From Bolinopsis microptera (lineage: Eukaryota > Ctenophora > Tentaculata > Lobata > Bolinopsidae), in contig NC_087083.1 in assembly GCF_026151205.1 (NCBI RefSeq), positions 12,088,944 through 12,152,943 of the forward strand: a stretch of 64,000 nucleotides of DNA, in the 5' to 3' direction. Shown here piece by piece: positions 33,601 through 44,691 of the stretch. A program made the position numbers and the translations under genes. The notes beneath the pieces were generated by a model, which was not told the DNA's origin, made no database searches, and worked only from the letters and a program-made list of their open reading frames with translations. Each line of letters starts with the position of its first letter. Position 1 is the first letter of the stretch.

Positions 33601-34839
33601 CAAAGGACTTTGCTATAATGTGCGTCGAGGGAAGAAATAAATTATACCAAAAAACCGCGTTAAAGGTTATAAAGGGGTTTTAGTTATAACGAGGCTCGGT
33701 AATAATGAGGCTTACGAGGTACTAATGAGGTACTAATGAGGTACTAATGATGTTAATAATGAGGTAATAATGTATTTCAATACAAACTCACAGTTTGAAT
33801 TCTTTCCGCCCTCAGGAACAACGAAATGAGGCATGTATGTGTCGCACGTGGCCATCGAGTCCATCGGCAAACAGCCAAGCATGCTTATTTTTACCCTTTC
33901 AAAGGTAGTTACAGTTCCACCTTCTTCGTTCTTCACACTAAGAAAATAGTGTAATTTTTAGTCGCATATTTTGAATTTAATTGATAGTTTGAGCTTCGCT
34001 AATAATCGTTATTTTAAGTTGGTCGAAGTTTAAAATTCGTGCAGCTTACAAACGTTTTATTTTTTATGATTTCTTAACATGTGCATGAAAATTATCAAGC
34101 AAGCCTTATATTTCGTTTCAGTCCAATACATATCACGAATCCACAATGATAGTCCTGAGCAGTTATTGTGAAATTAGTTCCTGTATTGTATGAATATTTA
34201 CCTCATTTCCCAGTGAATAGATCCGCATTGAGTCATTCCTGATTCACACATTTTCGGACTAAGGTCTTCGGCATCACAGGAATCTGAAAATTTGCGGTTT
34301 TATATCAAGATCTGTGAAAACTTGAAAAGAATTCAAGTCAACGATCCAGATCATATTATTCGTAATTTTGATGTTTAACAAGACATAATATGTGATATGT
34401 CCCATAAATAGGATATATCACATAATGTTCGAGTTTTCAGTTGACAATTCACTAATTTATATTACTACTCACATTGAGTAATGGGTTAACATTATAAATT
34501 GCAATATTTCGGCCTTTACCCTTTTTGTGAAGTATGATCGATTTAATAATTGTCGATTTGTGACCAATCCAAGCTAGCAAATTTACTAGTACTACGTATG
34601 CCCTAATCTAGGCATACAGCTTCTTTTGCTCACAACTTTGCTTAACACTTACCGAATCCTTCAACATTTTTATGTTCATCGGGCATCACACTCGGATCCC
34701 AATCTTCATATTTAATCCCATTTTGGAACATCGTTGAGTCGGACCAGTCCATATTTGCGCATGTCTTGCAGGTTGTTTGAGTATTTTGACAGGAGACAGT
34801 ACCCAGTAAGGTGATCAACACCAATGTTATTAACTTCAT
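30693..34839 (-). CDS. secreted multidomain protein: duplicated Cys-rich module, sushi-like, SRCR; 9 exons, 761 aa
   Basis: Exons (minus): 34839-34653, 34283-34202, 33937-33792, 33494-33255, 33145-33052, 32818-32661, 32506-31540, 31353-31182 and 30932-30693 (TAG). They total 2,286 nt, and every junction keeps frame. A signal peptide (MKLITLVLITLLGTVSC) opens the protein. Two copies of a Cys-rich module of roughly 130 residues follow (CKTC..GFG.., CESGMTQC.., GCLP..TC; and CPHC..GYG.., CVASGWRPNVC.., DCLPEGTTC), separated by an acidic linker KKDDDKDDEKDEE. The spacing recalls Ly6/three-finger folds, but only loosely. Next are sushi-like segments (HCGIPIYIENG..RYECDADY..WCRPDGSFEVPRC) with a 45-residue acidic insert, and an SRCR domain (GDVGDWEYACNDGFNDNAAG, then ICRTLGF and WTHFSCDHDD). 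A Cys-rich tail ends the protein. No membrane segment follows, so it is probably extracellular; ligand unknown. Confidence 0.85.
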
Positions 34840-34859
34840 ACCTAATTCGGACCAGTCGC

Positions 34860-36340
34860 TGATCTTTAAAAGATTGTTTGTGTGAAATGGATTTATATTT
34901 TATAAAAACACACATATATAGAATGATTTATTAATTTTGTAAACGTCAGCCGACGCGGCCGTCCTTGCTGTTTTTACAAATAAAATCATATGGCTAAGTG
35001 ATAAGTCTAACGACCGCTACACAATTATATCGCTAACCTCTGACAGCACTGGAATAATGGTGAGAGATACCTGGACATATTTTAGTTCCTAGACCTTTGG
35101 AATTCGGCTCCTTGTTCATTGGTAAAGATCAAATTATTCTCCTAATTTGAAGGTAATTGGATTATTGTCTATATCAACAAGACCCCGAATTCCAGTGGGC
35201 TAGGAACTAAAATATGTCATTTTAAAGATTAACAGAGCTCTTTATTCCCGAAAACGAAATATTTTAGCCGGCTTATAATCCCGCCCACATCATATAACTG
35301 AGATACTAACGAATGATGCAGTGGAGGACAGTATAACGGAAGAAATGTTCAAGAAGGGTGAACAAGCGACATTAAAATGTAAATTGTATGGAGGAAATAG
35401 AATAGTTAAACATAATCAGCATCGCTACATACATCGTATGGAGCTAATTTCACAATATGCTCAGGGCCCTTCTGTAAACAAAATTAAAAACCCTTTGGCG
35501 AGTGATTTGGTGAGTGATTTGGATTTAAAACTCGTCCGGATTTTAAAACTACACCCTCTTCAACTGTACGATCTTAAATGTTGTGCTTACGTGAATTTAT
35601 TGATATTTGCACCTACTCCAGCTAGATAAAACTTCGACGAAAGTGTCGTCTGCAACGAAATGAAAACTATAGAAACTAATGATAGAACTCGTTGTCATAA
35701 TAGTCTCTCTCATGACAGCAATTTGAGCCAATCAACATTCCAGCATTGACCGATCGACATTCCATAAATCCAGCATCCAGATCTAAATTGCTTTGCTTAC
35801 CATTTCTGTGATCAGCAAATGCTTGAAGAAAAACGGTCGATGATTCGATCACATTAAAAAAATTCGGGAATAGATAGATAAGATTAAAATAGTGAAAACA
35901 GAAGAAATCCAAAATATGGCCTGAAAATCAAAAATAAACAATACAAGAATAAACAAGCACCATGTTTGTTTACAGGAGACAAAATTCGATTATTTTCGTG
36001 ATCGTATTAATTGTGATCGTATAGCCCATTCATTTGCCATGATATCGCTAGGAATGCGAGGGAAGACGAATTTTAGAGCTGCTTCGTGTACCTTTCCTGG
36101 GAATAATTTGCTTAACCTAACTATTTAGGTATCGAGTGACGTGGGCACTGCTCTTGTCGTACGTGAGGAACACTCTCAGCCAAACATGAATTTAATTTAT
36201 CAGCGAGAAACCTGAATTTATTTTTCCGAAATAAAAACATCACAAATTCATGAACAACATAAACAAGAATTGCGCTCGGCTGTCGTAGATTTTATCCACT
36301 TGCACTGTTTGAGTGTTTATCCAAATTTTCTAGAAGTAGG
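34860..36340. other. upstream region of the secreted-protein gene; no further gene recognised
   Basis: Presumably holds the promoter of the minus-strand gene. A partly palindromic stretch, where TTTAGTTCCTAGACCTTTGGAATTCGG near 35081 is mirrored by GAATTCCAGTGGGCTAGGAACTAAA near 35187, suggests another small inverted-repeat insertion of about 130 bp (35075-35220). A 102-residue frame at 35321-35629 has no recognised motif. Confidence 0.45.
35075..35220. repeat. small inverted-repeat element, probable MITE
   Basis: GACATATTTTAGTTCCTAG at the left is the complement of CTAGGAACTAAAATATGTC at the right. The arms then diverge, with related AATTCGG/CCGAATT words further in. Size about 145 bp; no ORF. 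Confidence 0.75.
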
Positions 36341-36344
36341 ACGA

Positions 36345-36640
36345 TCACAATGTTGACAAGCACGCCCGTCAGCTTAGTAAGCTTATTAAGCTGACGGTCG
36401 TGCTTGACTTGTGGTAAGCTGAGCTTACCACAAAAGACGGCGAGCTGACCAGCGGACAAGGGTACAAAAACACATGAAAAGATGAAAGACTAACAGCCGA
36501 GCAGCGGGAAAACAATAAAATCAACGTGTCTTGTTCATACTACATTTATGATATTAACTGCAGTCCGCACGCAAAGCGGTTTATTCTTTGCAACGGCGAA
36601 GTTTTAGTTCCTATCGTTCAGAGATCAGACACTATATAAA
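36345..36640. repeat. direct repeat with hairpins, copy 1
   Basis: Shares ATCACAATGTTG.CAAGCACG, ACGGCGAGCTGA.CAGCGGACA, CAGCGGGAAAA, GTGTCTTGTTCATACT and GCACGCAAAGCGGTTTATT with 37340-37640. It contains inverted repeats GTCAGCTTA..TAAGCTGAC and GTGGTAAGCT..AGCTTACCAC. Confidence 0.8.
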
Positions 36641-37339
36641 TACACGTCAGCATACCGACCACCGCGTCTGAATATTTAGATTAGTGACTAATCACGCGGC
36701 GGCTTTCAGTGACGTCATTCCACATGCGTGATCTTTAGTCACGTATTAAAGATCAGAAAGGGTTCCTCCTCCAGCGCTGATTTCAAGTTCCTAGTAGTAG
36801 TAAACGAATTGTCCTGGCCTCCCTCGGTCACATACCCCACATCAGTTTAACTGCCCCTTTAGAAGCGGGGAGAGTGAGTGAGAATAACAAATAAGCTAAG
36901 CGTGCTTTATATTGACGTCCAGCCCGAATATTTGTAGAAACTAGAACTTATTTACGAGATAAATAGAGTTGCAATGATGTTATTACGGGTTTTCCAATAA
37001 TTTCATTTCGATTAAATAAGTGGTTTCAAGGGCAGATATTATGTTACTAGAAGAATTATTTGTCTATATTAAATTTAATATTATACAGTGTTGAGTAAAA
37101 GAATAAGTAATTAAAAACACTATTGTATCGTATCGGAGCCAGTTTTTCTGTACATCTTACAATACACACACATAAAGTCGCACACAGCTTCAGAAGTACT
37201 ATTTAGGATCTTCAGTCCACTCAGAACATATAATAGCCAGAATAATTATAGCCAGAATGCCGAATTGGAGTTTGATAACTGTGCTCTGGAAACAGAAAAA
37301 CGATCAACAAGAACTATCCAAATATGCAAACACCGTCAC

Positions 37340-37640
37340 CATCACAATGTTGGCAAGCACGACTGCAGTCGTGCTTGCCAACATAGTGATCTTCCAATTC
37401 TAGAATGACCGTCCAATTCTACTAGAATTTCTAGAACAGCCGTCAGCTTACCACAAAAAAACGGCGAGCTGATCAGCGGACAGCAGTACAAAGGTACATG
37501 AAAGAGTAAGACCAACAGCGGGAAAAAATAAAAATCACCGTGTCTTGTTCATACTGCAGTCAGCACGCAAAGCGGTTTATTTTTTGCAACAGCGAATTAT
37601 TTTGGTTCCTATCGTTCAGAGTTCAGAATAGCCAGCATAG
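37340..37640. repeat. direct repeat with hairpins, copy 2
   Basis: Second copy of the repeat at 36345-36640, starting with a 50-bp palindrome (37341-37390). Confidence 0.8.
37341..37390. repeat. 50-bp palindrome
   Basis: The centre ACTGCAGT lies at 37365/37366, and the inner 34 bp (GTTGGCAAGCACGACTG and its complement) is perfect. The outer ATCACAAT/ATAGTGAT pair has one mismatch. Confidence 0.9.
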
Positions 37641-37689
37641 CCAGAATATCCAGAATATTATTTACCAGGGAGTGCAGTTAGGCAATACT

Positions 37690-38590
37690 GAAGGTGGGTT
37701 GCAACAATCCACTGACATGAGCGCTTAATACTGCAGCTAACAGCTGGCAGCTGGGTTGAAGATCAACGCCAAAAATACACAGTGTATGGTTGTCAGTAAA
37801 TGTGCGTCCCAGCGACCCTACACCGAAAGAGACACTATTGAGCTGACAGTGGAGGGGGAACCTGTTGAACAGGTCAGTAACTTTGCCTATCTGGGTGCCA
37901 ACATTTATAGTGGGAATGGTACTATCGACCGAGATCTTGACATCAGGGTCCAGCGTGCCAATGGCGCGTTCCACCAGCTCTGGAAGATATGGAACAGTAG
38001 AACTATAAAAACACCTACCAAGATCTGCATCTACAAGGCTACTGTTATCACTATCCTGTTAAACCGAGCTGAAGTCTGGAACACTACTAAGATCTTAAGA
38101 AGGAAATGAAGCGTTTTGAGGTTTTCCTCGAGGATGCTGCTAACTTTACAGGTGTTGACAACATCAGCCGAGATGCAGTACGTCAGTTAACACTGAACCG
38201 AGTGGAATGGAGAAACCTATTACGCCGTACAAGGGATGTGTGTGGATTATGCAGGTCACTCCAACGACTAGGAGGAGACCTCTTCATGTAGCATGTAGCA
38301 GCTAGGCAGCTGGGGGACAGAATAGGAAATCATGCTATTGCTACCATATAATTACAAACTACTAGCTAGTACAAATGTAATCTTATTTGCAGAATGAATT
38401 AAGTTGAGTTTTCTTTGTTCTGTTCACTGTTTGTGAGTTATGTGAGCAAATGTGTAAAAGTGAACAAAAGTGATTGGGCGACATCTGTCCGACAGTCAGC
38501 CGCTCTGACATGGTTAATCAGTAATCACCTTCCTTGTGTTGTTGGTTAATCATATGAGCGGGATATAAATACCTCATTTCATTTCATGAT
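37690..38590 (+). pseudogene. LINE ORF2 C-terminal remnant with hairpin and ATTTC 3' tail
   Basis: The frame 37756-38109 reads the region after the RT palm (NAKNTQCMVVSK, then VEGEPVEQVSNFAYLGANIY, DLDIRVQRANGAFHQLWKIW and ICIYKATVITILL), followed by a change of frame and NRVEWRNLLRRTRDVCG. This is the thumb and C-terminus of an APE-type LINE (L2/CR1/RTE-like). The 3' UTR ends in the hairpin CCGCTCTGACATGGTTAA..GGTTAATCATATGAGCGG, then GATATAAATACC and ATTTC repeats at 38580. It identifies the tail family seen at 16447 and around the R2-class insertion. Confidence 0.75.
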
Positions 38591-38991
38591 GGGAATTAAG
38601 AAATTAAAAATTTGGAAATATTGATAAATTGTTGCAGATTTCAACGAAGATACTGAAGATTGGGCGACATCTGTCCGACAGCGACATTTGTCCCACTCAG
38701 AAAATAGGTTATTCGGACAATAGTTTATGCCTTATAATGAGTATAACTCATTATAAGGCAAAGACAAAATTAAAACACACTTTATTGTAAACCACACTAA
38801 ACTGAATAGAAGCAGAAACCATATATACAATACATGTAGGTATAATAAAGGTTAGTACAGTGACATAATCAATCAAGGAAGAAAAATATCCTAGAAAGGT
38901 AGAAATCAAATCATGAAATGAAGTGCGGTAAAAAATAAATGACAAGGTGTCTTGCAAAGTGAAGACAATGGAAAGAAAAAACATCATAACT

Positions 38992-41900
38992 ATATAAACA
39001 AAAGCTCTAAGAAACAGATAGTAAACAAAGTAAACATTTCTGTCCCCTAATCTTTCTCACACAAAAGTCATGCAATTTGCATACTTCTCCATTTAACTCT
39101 ATTTTGAGCGATTAAAGTTAAATAGTTTAAATCACATAAATTATTTAACGATAATTTTCGAACACTAAGGTCGTGTAGAATCAGTGAGAAAAGGTTTGAC
39201 TGCGGTCTTCCACGCCGCCCTTGAAGCTGTAAGGTGTTAACAGCAAAAACAAGCGACGAATAGGCTGGACCATCTGTAGGCCCACGCAGTACATGTCCGA
39301 GCATCCTCCACCGACTACGAGCCACTTTAGCTGACAATGGTTCGCTATTGCAGCGTTTATACAAGTTCTTGTTGGAAATGATGTGAGGGTATTTGTAATT
39401 CAAAATTGATCGCAGATGACGTCTGTGAGCAATATCTAGTTTTTCCAATACTGATTTAGGGGCAGCCCAGCAAGATGAATTGTACATTAAAACGGATACT
39501 ACCAGAGCCTCATACAACAGAAGCCTCTTGCTCAGAGGGATCTTATGGTTCCAAGCTTTCTTGTATTTGTTAAACGCGGCATATCCCAGACATATCCTTC
39601 TAGAGATGTCCTCCTTACTACAAAGCATGGAGCCAAGCGTGATACTCTTTCTCCAGAGCTCGTTCCCTGCAATTGGCTTACCCTGATCGTCTTTAGCTCC
39701 CTTTTCAGCTAAGTACACATGAGTGAAATCAGTTTTGTCTTCGTTAACGAAGAGATTCCAATCTTTAAGGACTTCTGTTGCAATAGGCAACAGCTCCCTC
39801 AAATTGTCCTCATCTTCATCATTGAAGTCGATATCATCAGCATACTCACTGTCAAGTGGAAGACCGATATCGGTGATAGGTGGGTTAGGCCTATTCATTG
39901 CAGTTTCAAGCCTGTTACGGAGGTCACGCAAGGCACCCGCTAAGACAAGTGTGAACAAACATCCAGACAGACAGTCACCTTGGAATGCACCGAGAAAACT
40001 CTGGAATTCAGCAGACAGTGTACCGTTGATGTTGACTTTGAGCTTGGTGTTGGAAAGCAAAAGTCTTACCAAACGGACTTCGTCATCGTCACAGCCACAC
40101 TCAACAAGAAGATCGAGGATGGTAGATCGTCGTATAGTGTCAAAGGCACTAGACATATCGATCCCCATACGATGGTATTCCCACCTCTTCCTCTGGACAA
40201 CTGATAACATCACACGCTGGCACCATACAATGTCAGCACATGATCTACCCTGCTTGTAAGCACATTGCCATGGACCAGTGAAGGCATTGACTTTATTCTC
40301 AATTCTCTTCAAGGTTGCCATTGAAAGAATCTTTCTAACAGCATTTGAGAGAGTGAGGGGTCGTAGATTCTTCACTGGACCAATGGGCTTATTTGGCTTC
40401 TGTAAGGGGGTAATGTTTGCCTGTCCAATGGGGTCAAGGTAGGAATTGGTCTCGAAGCTTCTATTGATAATGTCTGCAAAACGTCTGTGTACTGATCCAG
40501 TAGAATACTTGAGAAGCTCGTTAGGAATTCCATCTGGGCCGTTAGCTCGACCATTTTTGAGACTTCTGGCAGCTGATCCGATTTCTTCACTAGTGAATGG
40601 CTTAACTAGTGGGCGAGGAGGTCCTACAAAAGGTTCTAAAGGTGCTTCATCACGAGTAAGTTGTTGCTCAAGGTACTTAGCAACTACGGCAGCTTTACCA
40701 GTGTCTGTTGCAATATTGCACCCTTTCTCATCATGAACACCAATACTAGAAGGGGCTTTAGGTAAGTTCAGGGTTCGAACAGCTTCAAACATTTTCTTAC
40801 TATCTGTTGTTGAACTGATGGTATTACAGATAGCATCAGCAGCAGCTGATCGTATGTTAGAAAGTCTCTGCTTGATCTGATTGGTGAGGCAGTTAATAGA
40901 TGATCTAAGTGAGGTTCTGTCTAAAGACTGGTTATCATTAAGCTGCTGTCTCAACAAGTAACGCTGGCTAGATAAGTTTTTCACCTCATCATCGTCGCTG
41001 CGATTACGTTTCCTGTGTCTGATGACACCAATTGACGATTTTGCAGCATCCTTTATGGACTCAAGTAAGCCATTCAAGTCTGAATTTGGATCCAGAGCAG
41101 AAACAGTGTTACTTAAGTTATCATCTAAGGATTGACGATATTTCACCTGAATGGTGGGGTTCGAGGTGATTTCAGAGGTGTTGAACTTTAAGGATGACTT
41201 GGAGTGGCGTTTATAGCAAAGACAGATGTCCTTAAAGTCTACTCTAGTGACAACAAATCTGTGATCAGAGTATGTCAAAGTGCTTGCATAAGATCTAGAA
41301 TCTTGTAGCATTGGCTTCGACCTACTCCGACACAGGATGAAATCGATCTGAGAATAGACCGGGATCGTCTTTTTACTATTTCGCCCAGCACTCCAGTCCT
41401 TCCTCCAGCCAGTGTAGGTGGTCGTATGTCGAGCAGGATGATAAAAACCAGTGTTGGAGGCAAAGAGGTCAAATTCTGATAACAAGTCTAACAAGTTTTC
41501 CCCCATATCGTTGCGCAAACCCATACCATGTTTACCCATGAAACGACCAAAACCAAAGTCCTTATCTGAAATAGTCATTTTTCCAACTTTGAATTAAAAT
41601 CCCCCAAAACAAATATCTCAACATTAGCAGGGACATTTAGAGCGTCCCTAACTTGGCCGTAGAAATTAATCAACAGTTGTTGATCATTTTCTGCAAGTTT
41701 CTTGTGTGGCCCATATACATTGACCACCCTACATTTGATAAATTTTCCTGATTTTGTAGGGAGTTCTAGGTCCAAAAAGCTTACTCGATCACTGATACTG
41801 TTCCAGCATACCACGTAGTCAATAAATCGGGGACTGATAACAAAACCGAGTCCATAGTGCCGGCCATTTTTCTGCTCAAACAATAAGAGTTTGTATCCGT

Positions 41901-42162
41901 TGCTAAGACTGCAAGAATCCGGTTTTACAACCTTAGTCTCCTGAATAGCGCAGATATCTATGCCGTACCGTAGACAATCGGTACCCAGTTGCTCCCGTTT
42001 GCTGTGGATGTCGTCTGGATCGTCACAAGAACCGAGGCCACGTATGTTAAAGGTGGCGAAGCTGATGAGGAGTGTAGCAAACAGGGATCGTCCTGTAGCT
42101 GAGGTAAACATTACGGAGGGCGATGTTGTCGTCTCTCCGCCGCTGGCGTTACCCATACGGTC
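38992..42162 (-). mobile_element. APE-type LINE, nearly intact, with 10-bp target duplication
   Basis: Flanked by CATCATAACT at 38982-38991 and 42163-42172. The related unoccupied sequence at about 44692-44757 (AAAAAACATCAAAACCGATTATATAAATGG) shows the site without the element. The minus-strand body encodes an endonuclease start (41575-42168) and the rest of the endonuclease plus RT (39068-41578). A 5' truncation or short 5' UTR is implied because coding begins at once. Confidence 0.88.
39068..41578 (-). CDS. LINE endonuclease C-terminus and reverse transcriptase
   Basis: An 836-residue open frame. It begins inside the endonuclease (DFGFGRFMGKHGMGLRND.., YSDHRFVVTRV). It continues with the RT: NGPDGIPNELLKY, RRMGI-like DMSSAFDTIRRSTILDLL (motif A), GAFQGDCLSGCLF (motif B), EYADDIDF (motif C), and a C-terminal RSRWRMLGHVLRG segment typical of APE LINEs. 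It lies antisense downstream of the broken GalNAc-transferase-like gene. The frame is uninterrupted, so the insertion is young. Confidence 0.9.
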   Translation of the reverse strand: MTISDKDFGFGRFMGKHGMGLRNDMGENLLDLLSEFDLFASNTGFYHPARHTTTYTGWRKDWSAGRNSKKTIPVYSQIDFILCRSRSKPMLQDSRSYASTLTYSDHRFVVTRVDFKDICLCYKRHSKSSLKFNTSEITSNPTIQVKYRQSLDDNLSNTVSALDPNSDLNGLLESIKDAAKSSIGVIRHRKRNRSDDDEVKNLSSQRYLLRQQLNDNQSLDRTSLRSSINCLTNQIKQRLSNIRSAAADAICNTISSTTDSKKMFEAVRTLNLPKAPSSIGVHDEKGCNIATDTGKAAVVAKYLEQQLTRDEAPLEPFVGPPRPLVKPFTSEEIGSAARSLKNGRANGPDGIPNELLKYSTGSVHRRFADIINRSFETNSYLDPIGQANITPLQKPNKPIGPVKNLRPLTLSNAVRKILSMATLKRIENKVNAFTGPWQCAYKQGRSCADIVWCQRVMLSVVQRKRWEYHRMGIDMSSAFDTIRRSTILDLLVECGCDDDEVRLVRLLLSNTKLKVNINGTLSAEFQSFLGAFQGDCLSGCLFTLVLAGALRDLRNRLETAMNRPNPPITDIGLPLDSEYADDIDFNDEDEDNLRELLPIATEVLKDWNLFVNEDKTDFTHVYLAEKGAKDDQGKPIAGNELWRKSITLGSMLCSKEDISRRICLGYAAFNKYKKAWNHKIPLSKRLLLYEALVVSVLMYNSSCWAAPKSVLEKLDIAHRRHLRSILNYKYPHIISNKNLYKRCNSEPLSAKVARSRWRMLGHVLRGPTDGPAYSSLVFAVNTLQLQGRRGRPQSNLFSLILHDLSVRKLSLNNLCDLNYLTLIAQNRVKWRSMQIA

Positions 42163-42168
42163 CATCAT
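41575..42168 (-). pseudogene. LINE apurinic-type endonuclease, N-terminal part (frameshifted)
   Basis: The frame shows ATFNIRGLGS, DICAIQETKV, RVVNVYGPHKK and VLGDFNSK, the first motifs of an APE endonuclease that nicks target DNA. It stops at 41575. The remaining motifs (IDFILCRSR, YSDHRFVV) are in the next frame from 41578, so the endonuclease is cut by a one-base shift near 41590. The first few residues come from the target duplication, so they are not native. Confidence 0.85.
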
Positions 42169-42290
42169 AACTGATTATATAAATGGTTCTTTAACATTAG
42201 CTTGAAACAGTTCCATGAGATGGTCATTCGTGCATTGCACCTCTATCGTGACACGGTATTCAAGACCGATCAATTCAACGCAAAAGTATT

Positions 42291-43878
42291 TCAACAAGGC
42301 TGGCCATTAATAGTTCTGGAATAGTACATGACTTCTCCGTCCTCATTCACATCTTGTCCAACCAAAACAAAAATGTCCTGAATATTGTACCGATTTAAAA
42401 AGAGCTTTGAAAATCTCCAATAGCTTCTCTTCCGTTTCTCCTGATAACCCTCTCCTTGTTCAGGACTGCCTTCTTCTGGAGGGTTGTGCCGCAGTTGAAT
42501 ATGATGGCAGGTCACAACCTTCAAGCCCGCTGCTTTCATTTTTAGAAATAGATCCTTGTGTTCGAGAATCTTCAGTTCGGGATCCCATCCTCCCATTTAT
42601 GTCACATTGAATGCAGTTTGGGAACGATGGTACGGTTTGGTTAACTTTATCACAAGTGCGTGGGAACAGTCCCATTTTCCGAACTTTTGTGGTGTCGTTA
42701 AAATACCCAAATTTAATGAGTCCAGCAAAATTACCCCTCTTCTCCAATTGTCCTCCAACTAAAGTTGCATCCGTAGTATCCAGAATATCAATCATGGTTC
42801 TCATATCAGTTGTTTTTAAGAACAATACATCATCATCCAAAAAGAAAAAGTATTTTGTCTTTACTAGAGCAAGGGCCCTATTGCGACCCTCCGCTATTCC
42901 GTAATCTTCATCTTCACCAACAACATAATTTAACAAGGGATACTGTGAAATGTTCTGCTTGACATCGTCAGAGTAATCATCAGGTCCGTCATCAAATGCG
43001 ACAATGGGTAGGTCGAATCCGTAACTGTCTCTGAGTGACTTAGCTAATCTTACCACCAAATGAGGTCGTCTAGCAGTCTTGATGACCAGAGTGACACATT
43101 CCCACGGTCGTTCACATCTCAAGATTTCATGATCGGTGTTTCTTTTAATTGGAGGAGTTTTTCTATTCATCCCGCAAGCTTTAAAATCACAATCAGCATC
43201 CCCGGGAGGAACAACAAGGTTTCTCAGCAATCTCCTGTCCTTCTGAAAAGAATGTTCCTCCATCAGAAGGATCCTAGATGCAATATTGTCACACTTAGTT
43301 ATCCCAACTGGGCCATTCAGACATGGACCTTTAATATTGGAAGTGGTCATAGGGCTTAAACACAACTGTTCCACATTCCCAACATTTTGCTCTGTGAATA
43401 GATTAAGATATGAGCTGTTAGCTATCTGAAACAAACTCTCCGTAGTTGTATCCTCACAATTCTGCAAAATCAGGAAGACATTTTGCTGAAAGGATTCATA
43501 ACCGGCGCTTCCTCCTCCTCCTCCTCCTCCTCCTACTCCGCCTCCTTCATAACCGACGCACTGGCCCGTTCTATCGTAGACCAGCTTATTTTCGGCTGTT
43601 AAACTGAACGATTGTGTCTGATCAGGGTCACAGAACGATACCACAAGTTTATAGCCGTCAGGAGAATCAATACATCGACCATGATTCCACAGTCGTATAC
43701 GATGGTGGTGGAATCGATATTGGTAGTTGATACTTTCGTCCAAATCGGACATGTTGAGGTAAAATGCTAACGAGGATAAAAGTAGAACTATTGAAAATGT
43801 CAGTAACCGTTTGCTTTTCCAGTCCCACATTTTAGCTCTTGTCCAAAGGCAAAAGTATTTCAGTGATCTCAGAGTCAT
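42291..43878 (-). pseudogene. beta-1,4-GalNAc-transferase-like protein with lectin-like region, broken near C-terminus
   Basis: Would be a Golgi type II membrane enzyme adding GalNAc to glycans. One exon from ATG 43878. A membrane anchor lies at residues 25-41. Residues 57-125 are ricin-B-like (HHRIRLWNHGRCIDS, ENKLVYDRTGQCVGYE), followed by a Gly run. The catalytic part runs from about 260, with ECVTLVIKTARRPHLVVRL, GIAEGRNRALALV and the metal-binding FFFLDDDVLF (DDD at 348-350). After residue 427 the frame must shift, near 42600, to read MGGWDPELKILEHKDLFLKM..CHHIQLRH to the stop at 42291. Compared with the family, the stretch that usually carries the VxNFFxAR motif between these parts is missing. 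A deletion plus frameshift suggests a pseudogene, though a hidden intron or assembly error is possible. The 3' end is duplicated at 44.7-45.2 kb. Confidence 0.8.
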
Positions 43879-44690
43879 TCTAGCTTGATTTCTTCTTTAC
43901 AGTACGCTTGGTAAGATGATGTGTTTTAAATTCAAAACGCTTTTTATAAGTCATTACAGTATTATATCAAACAAGCTATACACTCGAAGTATTCGGAAAA
44001 ACGAATAGTTTCATGGTATAACTATAAGTCATATTCAAACGTCAACACTGAAACAAAGCAATTAACAACTTATAGTTATTACTATTATTAAATTACTATT
44101 ACTAATACTTAAGTACATATTATGATATTGTAACTTACAGTACTATTAAAAGGTTAATGAGTTTAACGCTATTAAAACACATAAAGATTAGACATAAGTG
44201 ATAAGCAACAAGTGTAATTGCTAATATATAATTGCGACGTTGATCTATGAATAAAATTGTACTCATGGGACATGGAACACGGATAAACGTAACAAGTTAA
44301 ATACAAAAGCACATACGCTAACGCTGATATTATTATTATTGTCTTACTCTTAGCTCATCTTCCTTTTCCACACCCAGCTGGTACTTAAGTATTCATTTAT
44401 GACTCAGCTCCCCTCATAGTCATAACAGTAACACCAACCTCCACCTCCACCACTACCAGGGTTGCCATACCCCAGAGGTAGGCAGAGCATCCACATGCTA
44501 TCCTTTCGTGGGCCATCCAGATTCCAGGCCTACTAGATGGCCCATGAGATAGGATTGTCGGATGATGATTAATCACTCTACACTAGACTGTCACGTGACT
44601 TTTTCAACCCATTCCGATTCTCTAGCTGGCCCTGAACGACTATTCGAAACCCTAACCTTTTAAACTGAACCCAACCTAAAAAATAAAATC
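43879..44690. other. upstream region of the GalNAc-transferase-like gene
   Basis: AT-rich with no ORF of note. From about 44530 to 44670 it carries an inverted copy of the dispersed repeat found at 29340-29480. Confidence 0.5.
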
Positions 44691-44691
44691 C

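Noticed and set aside
35321-35629. 102-residue plus-strand ORF upstream of the secreted-protein gene
   Set aside because: No recognisable domain, compositional bias or splice partner.
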